Below, piece by piece: positions 1-6,233 of a stretch of DNA of 7,456 nucleotides. The stretch's first letter is position 1; each line of letters begins with the position of its first letter. A program made the position numbers and the translations under genes. The notes below the pieces were generated by a model. That model was not told the DNA's origin. It did no database searches and saw only the letters and a list, made by a program, of their open reading frames with translations. This DNA is from an uncultured Alphaproteobacteria bacterium (GTDB lineage Bacteria > Pseudomonadota > Alphaproteobacteria > Caulobacterales > Aquidulcibacteraceae), in NCBI GenBank assembly GCA_937967725.1, contig CALBSY010000360.1, positions 1-7,456 of the forward strand, in the 5' to 3' direction.

Positions 1-66
1 ATGTCGATCTTCTACAGTATTAGCGGACTTCCACAGGCGCCAACGGAGGGGCAAGGCGGCTCATGA
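1..66 (+). CDS. mnhB: C-terminal end of an upstream antiporter subunit, probably MnhB (partial)
   Basis: An open frame runs in from the left edge and stops with TGA at 64-66. It encodes 21 residues starting with MSIFYSISGL and ending in a polar Gly/Gln-rich tail. The hydrophobic start followed by a short soluble tail looks like the end of a last membrane helix. The ATG at base 1 is therefore more likely an internal methionine than a true start. The stop overlaps the start of the MnhC gene by four bases (ATGA). In Mrp/Mnh operons MnhB normally lies directly before MnhC, and this gene order is the main basis for the name. The fragment is too short to identify by sequence alone. Confidence 0.5.
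   Translation: MSIFYSISGLPQAPTEGQGGS
45..51 (+). promoter_or_regulatory. Ribosome binding site for mnhC
   Basis: GGAGGGG lies inside the end of the upstream gene, 11 bases before the ATG at 63. A second purine run, AAGGCGG (53-59), lies closer. Together they support the ATG at 63 as the start, with re-initiation after the upstream stop. Confidence 0.5.
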
Positions 67-413
67 TTGTGGGGCTGTTCAACTATTGGGTCGTCATCGC
101 GCTGATGATGATCGGATTTTACATCGTCATTGCGCACGGCAACCTGGTCAAGAAGATCGTAGGGCTCAACATCTTCCAGACCTCGGTGTTTATCCTCTAC
201 ATCAGCGCCGGCGCGATCGCAGGCGGCGCGCCGCCCATTCTCACCGAGGGCGTGACAACCTACGCCAACCCGCTGCCGCACGTCCTGATCCTCACGGCGA
301 TTGTGGTCGGCGTCGCCACGACCGCGCTCGGGCTGGCGCTAGTGCTGCGTATCCATCGCGCCTACGGCACGGTCGAGGAAGACGAGATCCACGACATGGA
401 CGGCACGTTGTAA
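63..413 (+). CDS. mnhC: Na+(K+)/H+ antiporter subunit C (MnhC/MrpC, NuoK-like)
   Basis: This 116-residue integral membrane protein has the usual MrpC length. Three hydrophobic helices are visible at about residues 4-24, 32-51 and 71-95, followed by an acidic cytoplasmic tail (EEDEIHDMD). Family signatures are GLNIFQTSVFILYI (34-47) and NPLPHVLILTAIVVG (69-83), which match the conserved (D/N)PLPxxLxLTAIVxG stretch of MrpC and its complex I relative NuoK. In Mrp complexes this subunit packs between the small subunits and MrpD and helps form the proton path. The ATG at 63 overlaps the preceding stop by four bases, and the next gene starts two bases after its TAA. It is very probably co-translated with both neighbours. 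Confidence 0.93.
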   Translation: MIVGLFNYWVVIALMMIGFYIVIAHGNLVKKIVGLNIFQTSVFILYISAGAIAGGAPPILTEGVTTYANPLPHVLILTAIVVGVATTALGLALVLRIHRAYGTVEEDEIHDMDGTL

Positions 414-415
414 CA

Positions 416-1894
416 GTGCTGGCGGCGAACCTTCCGATCCTGCCGGTGATCGTCCCGCTGTTGGGCGCGCCGCTAGCGCTGCTGCTGCAGCGCTCCTCGC
501 TATCGTGGCTGGCGGCGATGGTTGCGGCGCTGGCCGCTTTCAGCGCTTCGGTCTTACTGCTCATGCAGGTTAGCGCGGAGGGCGCGCAATCCTACGCGCT
601 TGGCGGCTGGGCGCCGCCATGGGGCATCGAGTTCCGGCTGGACACCGTCAACAGCTTCGTATTGTTGATCGTCTCGGCCATGGCCTGCGTCGTGCTTTTG
701 TTTGCGCCGCAGAGCGTCGCCCGCGAAATACCGCGGCAAAGCCATGCGCTGTTTTACACCGCATTCCTACTCTGCCTAGCTGGGCTTCTCGGCATGGCCG
801 CCACCGGCGACGCGTTCAACTTGTTCGTGTTCCTCGAGATTTCGTCGCTGTCATCGTATGTACTCATCGCGTTGGGCAGAGATCGCCGCGCGCTGACAGC
901 ATCGTTTCAATATCTCATCATGGGCACGATCGGCGCGACGCTGATCCTGATCGGCGTCGGCCTGCTCTATGTTATGACCGGCACGCTCAACATGGCCGAC
1001 TTGGCCGAGCGGCTTCCCGCGGTGATGGACAAGCGCACGGTGCATAGCGCGTTTGGCTTCCTGATCGTGGGTCTAAGCCTCAAGCTGGCGCTGTTCCCAC
1101 TGCATCTATGGCTGCCGAACGCCTACGCTTTTGCGCCGTCCGCAGTGAGTGCGTTTCTTGCCGCTACCGCTACGAAGGTCGCGATCTACGCCTTGCTGCG
1201 CTTCGCCTTCACGGTTTTCGGCGTCGAGTTCGCGTTCGAGGAAATGGCGCTGCAATGGGCGCTGCTGGCGCTGTCGATCGTGGCGATCCTCTACGGATCG
1301 GTTGCAGCCATCTATCAGACCAACATCAAGCATCTGCTGGCGTATTCGAGCATCGCGCAGGTCGGCTACATCATGCTTGGCGTCAGCTTGATCAGCCAGA
1401 CAGGCCTGACCGCGGGGATCGTGCACCTCTTCAACCACGCGCTCATGAAGGGCGGGCTGTTTCTGGCGCTGGGCTGCATCATTTATCGCTGCGGCGGCGC
1501 GCGCATCAGCGACTTCCATGGGATCGGCAAGACGATGCCTTGGACCATGGCCGCCATTGTCGTCGGCGGGCTTGGCTTGATCGGCGCGCCGCCTACCGTG
1601 GGGCTCATTAGCAAATGGTACTTGGTGCTCGCCGCGCTTGAGCAAGGTTGGTGGTGGCTGGCGGTGTTCGTGCTGGCGGCGTCGCTGCTGGCGGTCGCCT
1701 ATGTCTGGAAGCTGGTGGATGCGGCGTACCTGCACGACCCCGATCCGGACACCAAGGCGCGCGAGGCGCCGCTGACCCTGCTGCTCCCAACCTGGGCGCT
1801 GATCGGCGCGTCGCTCTATTTCGGCGTGGACATCGATCTCACCATCGGCGTCGCGTCGCAGGCGGCGGCGCAATTGCTCGGCGGCGCGCCATGA
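416..1894 (+). CDS. mnhD: Na+(K+)/H+ antiporter subunit D (MnhD/MrpD), first of three antiporter-like subunits
   Basis: The product is a 492-residue polytopic membrane protein of the proton-conducting transporter family (NuoL/M/N, MrpA/D), of normal MrpD length. The frame is open far upstream, but the residues before 416 are Arg/His-rich and overlap mnhC out of frame. The GTG at 416, two bases after the mnhC stop, is the sensible start; it gives MLAANLPILPVIVPLLGAP, a typical MrpD N-terminus. Only a weak purine stretch (GGACGG, 398-403) precedes it. Key residues are in place: Glu141 in FLEISSLSSY (helix 5), Lys223 in LKLALFPLHLWLP (helix 7), Lys254 in TATKVAIYALLRF (helix 8), Lys305 before HLLAYSSIAQVG, Lys345 in HALMKGGLFLALG, and Lys400 in ISKWYL (helix 12). 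By analogy with complex I these form the proton channel. The gene overlaps the next one by four bases. Confidence 0.93.
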   Translation: MLAANLPILPVIVPLLGAPLALLLQRSSLSWLAAMVAALAAFSASVLLLMQVSAEGAQSYALGGWAPPWGIEFRLDTVNSFVLLIVSAMACVVLLFAPQSVAREIPRQSHALFYTAFLLCLAGLLGMAATGDAFNLFVFLEISSLSSYVLIALGRDRRALTASFQYLIMGTIGATLILIGVGLLYVMTGTLNMADLAERLPAVMDKRTVHSAFGFLIVGLSLKLALFPLHLWLPNAYAFAPSAVSAFLAATATKVAIYALLRFAFTVFGVEFAFEEMALQWALLALSIVAILYGSVAAIYQTNIKHLLAYSSIAQVGYIMLGVSLISQTGLTAGIVHLFNHALMKGGLFLALGCIIYRCGGARISDFHGIGKTMPWTMAAIVVGGLGLIGAPPTVGLISKWYLVLAALEQGWWWLAVFVLAASLLAVAYVWKLVDAAYLHDPDPDTKAREAPLTLLLPTWALIGASLYFGVDIDLTIGVASQAAAQLLGGAP

Positions 1895-3357
1895 TGATCA
1901 CGGACGTCACCCAACTGATGCCGATCATCGTCGGCCTGCCGCTTGCGGGCGCCGCGCTCATCCGGCTGGCTGGTGAAGCGCGGCCCAATCTGCGCGAAGC
2001 GTTCACGCTGCTGACGGCCGTGGCCGTGTTCGCCGCATTGGCGCCGCTGACGCAAGCGGTGCTAAGCGGCGCGCGCCCCGAGTACGTGCTCGCCGAGTGG
2101 TTGCCCGGCGCGTCGCTGGCGTTCCGGCTTGAGCCGCTTGGCCTGTTGTTCGCGCTGGTGGCCAGTTTTCTGTGGATCGTCACCTCGATCTACTCGATCG
2201 GCTACATGCGCGGGCACAACGAGCAAAACCAGACACGCTTCTATGTGTGCTTCGCGCTCGCCATCGCCTTCGCCATGGGCGTCGCCTTCGCGGCCAACCT
2301 GCTGACGCTGTTCCTGTTCTACGAGCTGCTGACCGTTTCCACTTATCTGCTGGTGACGCATGCGGGCACGGAGAAGGCAAAATGCGGCGGCCGCGTCTAC
2401 CTGGGCATGCTGTTGGGCACGTCGATCTGTTTCCTGCTGCTGGCGATCCTGTGGACCTGGTCGCTGACCGGAACGCTTGAGTTCACGCCCGGCGGCATTC
2501 TGGAAGGCGCGGCTTCGACCACGGCGCTCAGCGCACTGCTGCTCTTGTTTTTCTTCGGCGTCGGCAAGGCGGCGCTGATGCCGTTCCACGGTTGGCTGCC
2601 GGCCGCCATGGTGGCGCCTACGCCCGTCAGCGCGCTGCTGCATGCAGTTGCCGTGGTGAAGGCCGGCGTGTTCACGCTGATGAAGATCGCCGTCTACATT
2701 TTTGGCGCCGATCTCCTGCACGCCCTGCCCGCGACGGACGTCCTGCTCTGGGTGGCGGCGACGACCGTCCTGCTCTCGTCGCTGATCGCGATGACTAAGG
2801 ATAATCTCAAGGCTCGACTGGCCTATTCCACGGTAAGCCAGCTCGCCTACGTCACGCTCGGCGCGCTGCTGGCGACCTCGGCGGGCGTCGTTGGCGGCTC
2901 GATGCACATCGCCATGCACGCGTTCGGCAAGATCACGCTCTTCTTCTGCGCCGGCGCGGTACTGGTGGCCGCACACAAAAGCGAAGTCAGCGACATGCGT
3001 GGGCTTGGCAAGGCGCTGCCGCTGACGATGGGTGCGTTCTTCATCGGCAGCCTGAGCATCATCGGCCTGCCGTTCGCCGGCGGGGCCTGGAGCAAATGGT
3101 ATCTGGCGCTCGCCACTTTGGAAGCGGGCCACCTCGCCCTGCTGGCGGTGCTGATGGTCAGTTCGATGCTGAGCGCGGGTTACCTCTTGGTGATCCCAGT
3201 GCGCGCGTTCTTCAGCCCGCGCGCCACCGACGCCGAACCGGTGCACGGCGCGCCGCTCGCATGCAGCCTCGCCATCGCGGTGACGGCGCTAGGCTGTGTG
3301 GCGCTCTTCTTCTTTCCGGGGCCGTTGCTGCAACTGACGTCGATGATCGGGCGATAG
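1891..3357 (+). CDS. Second antiporter-like subunit (proton-conducting transporter family, NuoL/MrpA-like signature)
   Basis: The product is a 488-residue polytopic membrane protein. The ATG at 1891 overlaps the mnhD stop by four bases and gives the N-terminus MMITDVTQLMPIIVGLPLAG; the open frame before it is low in hydrophobic residues and lies in another gene. The ATG at 1894 is an equivalent alternative. Proton-path residues are present: Glu145 in FYELLTVSTYLL (helix 5), Lys226 in GKAALMPFHGWLP (helix 7), Lys257 in VVKAGVF (helix 8), Lys307 before ARLAYSTVSQL, Lys347 in HAFGKITLFF and Lys402 in WSKWYLAL (helix 12). The APTPVSALLHAVAVVKAG stretch (242-259) resembles the NuoL and MrpA N-domain signature more than classical MrpD. 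It lacks the C-terminal half of MrpA. Automatic annotation would probably call it subunit D. It probably forms a second proton-translocating module of the complex. Confidence 0.88.
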   Translation: MMITDVTQLMPIIVGLPLAGAALIRLAGEARPNLREAFTLLTAVAVFAALAPLTQAVLSGARPEYVLAEWLPGASLAFRLEPLGLLFALVASFLWIVTSIYSIGYMRGHNEQNQTRFYVCFALAIAFAMGVAFAANLLTLFLFYELLTVSTYLLVTHAGTEKAKCGGRVYLGMLLGTSICFLLLAILWTWSLTGTLEFTPGGILEGAASTTALSALLLLFFFGVGKAALMPFHGWLPAAMVAPTPVSALLHAVAVVKAGVFTLMKIAVYIFGADLLHALPATDVLLWVAATTVLLSSLIAMTKDNLKARLAYSTVSQLAYVTLGALLATSAGVVGGSMHIAMHAFGKITLFFCAGAVLVAAHKSEVSDMRGLGKALPLTMGAFFIGSLSIIGLPFAGGAWSKWYLALATLEAGHLALLAVLMVSSMLSAGYLLVIPVRAFFSPRATDAEPVHGAPLACSLAIAVTALGCVALFFFPGPLLQLTSMIGR

Positions 3358-3360
3358 GCG

Positions 3361-3633
3361 ATGAGCGAACACGACAAGACGCATTTCTTCGACAAGCCCG
3401 ACAATGTGCGCCTGGTGCTGCGCGTGTTCTACGGGCTGTGCGCTCTGCTCCTGCTCGGCGATTTCGTTATCCACCGCCACGTCTATCACTCGTGGGAGCG
3501 CCTGTGGGGCTTTTATCCCCTCTTCGGCTTCGTCGCCTGCGTGCTCCTGGTGTTGATCGCCAAGGAGATGCGCAAGCTGCTGATGCGCGACGAGGACTAT
3601 TACGAAAAGGAGGCGGGCAAGGATGCTGACTGA
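3361..3633 (+). CDS. Small two-helix membrane protein within the antiporter operon, function unknown
   Basis: This 90-residue protein starts three bases after the preceding stop and overlaps the next gene by 11 bases. It has a charged N-terminus with FFDKPDNVR (9-17), a first membrane helix at about 19-37, a short loop with HRHVYHSWE (38-46), a second helix at about 51-67, and a charged tail with RKLLMRDEDYYEKE (71-84). It shows no sequence link to MrpE, MrpF, MrpG or NuoK that I can see. The motifs at both ends and the loop look constrained rather than random, and from memory similar small hypothetical proteins occur beside subunit D genes in other proteobacteria. I infer an accessory or assembly subunit of the antiporter complex, with both ends on the cytoplasmic side if the Arg/Lys-rich tail obeys the positive-inside rule. 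Coding is well supported, function is not. Confidence 0.85.
   Translation: MSEHDKTHFFDKPDNVRLVLRVFYGLCALLLLGDFVIHRHVYHSWERLWGFYPLFGFVACVLLVLIAKEMRKLLMRDEDYYEKEAGKDAD
3605..3613 (+). promoter_or_regulatory. Strong ribosome binding site for the third antiporter-like subunit
   Basis: AAAAGGAGG lies inside the end of the small membrane-protein gene and ends nine bases before the ATG at 3623. It is the best Shine-Dalgarno match in the operon. It fixes the start of the downstream gene and shows that the 11-base overlap is real rather than a mis-called start. Confidence 0.75.
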
Positions 3634-5341
3634 CCTGCCCCCCGTATTGCCGTCCCTGCCGTTCTATATCGGTGCGCTGCTTGCGCTCATGCTGCGGGGC
3701 CCAGCGCGCGCGCTGGTGTTGCTGGCGATCCCGGTGATTGGCGGCTGGCAGCTCTGGCAGCACGCCGGCGGTGTCCTCTGGCAGCTGCAATTCCTCGATT
3801 ACACGTTGACGCCGCTGCGCATCGATCAGCTCAGTCTGCTGTTCGGCTACCTCTTCCACATCGCCGCGTTCATCGCGCTGCTCTATTCGCTGCACGTCAA
3901 GGACACAACACAGCAGGTCGCGGCCATGCTTTACGCCGGCAGCGCACTGGGCGCGGTGTTTGCCGGCGATCTCCTGACGCTGTTCGTGTTCTGGGAAGCG
4001 ATGGCGCTGAGTTCTGTCTTCCTGATCTGGGCGCGGCGAAGCGAACGGGCGCTGCGCGCGGGCATGCGCTATCTCGTCATTCAGGTCGTCTCCGGCGTAG
4101 CGCTGCTCGCGGGCGCGCTGATGCTAATGCACGAAACGGGCACGCTCGCCTTCGAATATATCGGCCTGGACGGACCGGCGAGCTGGGTGGTGTTCTTCGC
4201 GTTCGGGCTCAAGGCGGCGTTTCCGCTGCTGCACAATTGGGCCACCGACGCTTACCCGGAAGCGACGCCCACGGGCGCGGTATTCCTCAGCGCGTTCACA
4301 ACCAAGGCGGCGATCTATGCGCTAGCGCGGGCTTTCCCGGGCGCCGAGCCGCTGATCTATATCGGCGCGGCGATGACGTGCTTCCCGATCTTCTACGCCG
4401 TCATCGAAAACGACCTGCGCCGCGTGCTGGCGTATTCGATGATCAACCAGCTCGGCTTCATGGTGTGCGGCATCGGCATCGGCACGGCGCTGGCGATCAA
4501 CGGCGCGGTGGCGCACGCCTTCAACGACGTCATCTTCAAAGGCCTCTTGTTCATGGCCATGGGCGCGGTGCTACACATGACCGGGCGCATGAATGGCTCC
4601 GACCTCGGCGGTCTCTACAAGTCTATGCCGATCACCACCGTGCTCTGCATCGTCGGCGCGGCTTCGATCTCCGCGTTCCCGCTGTTCTCCGGCTTTGTCA
4701 GCAAATCTATGGTGATGAGCGCGGCGATCGAGGAAGGCCACGGCTGGATCTGGCTGATGCTGCTGTTCGCCTCCGCGGGCGTGTTCCACCACGCCGGCAT
4801 CAAGATCCCCTACTTCGCCTTCTTCGCCCACGATTCCGGCATCCGCACCAAGGAGCCGCCACTCAACATGCTGCTGGCGATGGGGATCGCCGCGGTGTTG
4901 TGCGTGGCGATCGGCTGCTATCCGCAGGCGCTCTACAGCCTGTTGCCCAACCAGCTCGCCTATTCGGCCTACGACGCTACCCACGTGCTCGCGCAGCTGC
5001 AGCTCTTGTTCTTCTCGGCGGCTGCGTTCGTCTGGCTCAATCTGGCGCGGCTCTACCCGCCGGAATTGCGCTCGACCAACATCGACGTTGAATGGCTGTA
5101 TCGCAAACTCCTACCGGGCGTGGCCCGTCCGATCGTGGCTGGCGCGCGCGCGGCCGCCAGTATGACACAGAACCTAGCCACACACGCGGGCCGCACGCTC
5201 GGCGTCCACATGGCGCGCCATCAGGGGTGGCAGATGGCCATCGCGCGCAACTGGCCGATGGGCGGCGTGGTCCTGTGGGTGGCGCTGCTGCTCTTATTCT
5301 ACCTGATTTTTCCTTATGTGCAGGCGGGCCTGATGCGATGA
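3623..5341 (+). CDS. Third antiporter-like subunit with C-terminal extension (annotated type: Na+/H+ antiporter subunit D)
   Basis: The product is a 572-residue polytopic membrane protein of the NuoL/M/N-MrpA/D family, about 80 residues longer than the other two. The start is fixed by AAAAGGAGG nine bases upstream. Conserved positions are Glu125 in FVFWEAMALSS (helix 5), Lys197 in GLKAAFPLLHNWATDAYPE (helix 7), Lys228 in FTTKAAIYALAR (helix 8), Arg266-Arg267 before VLAYSMINQLGF, Lys306 in NDVIFKGLLF and Lys361 in FVSKSMV (helix 12). The core ends near residue 477. An extension follows: a soluble stretch with NIDVEWLYRKLLP (486-498), a basic, possibly amphipathic segment (about 500-545), and a last membrane helix at about 548-564. 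This recalls the lateral helix and extra anchor of NuoL or the C-terminal part of longer Mrp-type subunits. Its stop codon overlaps the ATG of a 17-codon mini-ORF. It is apparently the last large gene of this operon. Confidence 0.9.
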   Translation: MLTDLPPVLPSLPFYIGALLALMLRGPARALVLLAIPVIGGWQLWQHAGGVLWQLQFLDYTLTPLRIDQLSLLFGYLFHIAAFIALLYSLHVKDTTQQVAAMLYAGSALGAVFAGDLLTLFVFWEAMALSSVFLIWARRSERALRAGMRYLVIQVVSGVALLAGALMLMHETGTLAFEYIGLDGPASWVVFFAFGLKAAFPLLHNWATDAYPEATPTGAVFLSAFTTKAAIYALARAFPGAEPLIYIGAAMTCFPIFYAVIENDLRRVLAYSMINQLGFMVCGIGIGTALAINGAVAHAFNDVIFKGLLFMAMGAVLHMTGRMNGSDLGGLYKSMPITTVLCIVGAASISAFPLFSGFVSKSMVMSAAIEEGHGWIWLMLLFASAGVFHHAGIKIPYFAFFAHDSGIRTKEPPLNMLLAMGIAAVLCVAIGCYPQALYSLLPNQLAYSAYDATHVLAQLQLLFFSAAAFVWLNLARLYPPELRSTNIDVEWLYRKLLPGVARPIVAGARAAASMTQNLATHAGRTLGVHMARHQGWQMAIARNWPMGGVVLWVALLLLFYLIFPYVQAGLMR

Positions 5342-5391
5342 CGATGAGCACGGCGGCGGATCCGCTTGCTGACGCGCTCACTGGTGTCTAG
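5338..5391 (+). other. 17-codon mini-ORF overlapping the antiporter stop (doubtful)
   Basis: The ATG at 5338 overlaps the preceding TGA by four bases, as genuine coupled genes do here, and reads MTMSTAADPLADALTGV before TAG at 5389-5391. The product has no membrane segment or motif I recognise. It could be a very small coupled gene, a leader peptide, the remnant of a lost gene, or chance. The ATGA arrangement alone is weak evidence, because an ATG overlapping TGA is common in GC-rich sequence. Confidence 0.2.
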
Positions 5392-5402
5392 GCCTGGGAA
5401 TC

Positions 5403-6233
5403 ATGTTGCGCTCTGGAGCGTGCTTTCTCTTGATCGCCGGATTGCTCGGCGCTTGCAGTGCGCCCGAGGCCGAGGTGAACGGCTCGCTGTTCGCGACCCG
5501 GGCGAGCCAACAATGGCGGCTGCCAGAGACGCTCCGCGAGCTTTCGGGGCTGGCAACAACAACGGACGGACGCCTCTTCGCGCACGCCGACGAAGAGGCC
5601 GTACTGGTTGAGCTCGATCCACGCGCGGGACGCGTGCTCGGCTTTTTTTCGGTTGGCGATCCTGAACGTGGCGATTTCGAGGGCGTAGCGATCACGCCGG
5701 ATGGCGATTTCTGGCTTGCCACGAGCGATGGCCGGATGCTGCGTTTCCGTGAAGGCGCCAATGGCGCGCGGGTCGACTTCGAACGCTTCGATAGCGGGCT
5801 CGGCCAGGTTTGCGAAATCGAGGGCCTGGCCTACTTGGCGGCGGAACAAAGCCTCATTCTCGCCTGCAAAGAAAATCACGCTCGCGACATGCGCGCGACC
5901 ATCGCTCTCTATGCATGGCGGCCTGGCGAAGACGCGCGGCTTTGGCGCAGCATGCCGGAATCGGTTGTGACCACGGCCGCCGGGGTTCGCCGGTTCCGCC
6001 CCTCGGCCATAGAGTTCGACGCCGCGACCGGCCGGACACTGCTCCTTTCGGCGCGCGATGCGGCGCTGGCGGAGTTGGATGCCAGTGGAACGCTGTTGTC
6101 CGCACGCGCGCTGCGCCGGCGCAATCACGCCCAGGCCGAAGGCCTCGCGGTGTCTGCAGACGGCGATCTCATTGTCGGCGACGAAGCGGGTAGTGCGCGC
6201 GCGGCGCTCTCCGTCTATGCTCGCCAGCCATGA
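5403..6233 (+). CDS. Lipoprotein with SdiA-regulated (YjiK-like) beta-propeller domain
   Basis: This 276-residue protein begins with a lipoprotein signal: a hydrophobic run (8-17), then the lipobox LGAC with lipidated Cys18 followed by Ser19, which favours outer-membrane sorting. The mature part shows repeated short motifs typical of SdiA-regulated and related propeller proteins: ELSGLA (46-51), DFEGVAITPDGDFWLA (91-106), EIEGLAY (138-144), PSAIEFDAATG (200-210) and AEGLAVSADGDLIVGDEAG (245-263). Each Gly-Leu/Val-Ala strand is followed by an Asp-Gly turn. No catalytic residues are evident; related domains are mostly uncharacterised, some with phytase or esterase labels. The ATG at 5403 has only a weak GGGA upstream and lies 61 bases after the antiporter operon, so a separate promoter may exist, though I cannot point to one. 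It overlaps the phosphatase gene by four bases, which implies co-expression. Confidence 0.82.
   Translation: MLRSGACFLLIAGLLGACSAPEAEVNGSLFATRASQQWRLPETLRELSGLATTTDGRLFAHADEEAVLVELDPRAGRVLGFFSVGDPERGDFEGVAITPDGDFWLATSDGRMLRFREGANGARVDFERFDSGLGQVCEIEGLAYLAAEQSLILACKENHARDMRATIALYAWRPGEDARLWRSMPESVVTTAAGVRRFRPSAIEFDAATGRTLLLSARDAALAELDASGTLLSARALRRRNHAQAEGLAVSADGDLIVGDEAGSARAALSVYARQP

Noticed and set aside
1..66. A complete 21-residue small gene starting at base 1
   Set aside because: An ATG exactly at the window edge with the sequence SIFYSISG fits the end of a last membrane helix better than a free small protein.
86..415. An upstream extension of mnhD that would start at ATG 86
   Set aside because: These residues are Arg/His-rich, lie entirely over mnhC in another frame and are absent from MnhD proteins; the hydrophobic N-terminus begins at GTG 416.
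1106..1873. A 255-codon open frame on the minus strand opposite mnhD
   Set aside because: Same low-complexity Arg/Gln/His composition; it is the reverse complement of well-conserved MnhD helices.
1648..1890. An upstream extension of the second antiporter-like subunit
   Set aside because: The translated segment is Gly/Ala/Arg-rich and overlaps the end of mnhD; the ATG at 1891 in the ATGA overlap gives a proper membrane-protein N-terminus.
2062..3246. A 394-codon open frame on the minus strand opposite the second antiporter-like subunit
   Set aside because: The product is very rich in Gln, Arg, His and Glu with no recognisable motif, which is the usual antisense shadow of a GC-rich membrane-protein gene. 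The + strand protein is clearly real.
5342..5402. A possible promoter for the lipoprotein gene (TTGCTGAC near 5366)
   Set aside because: No convincing -10 element follows at the right spacing, so it is not annotated.
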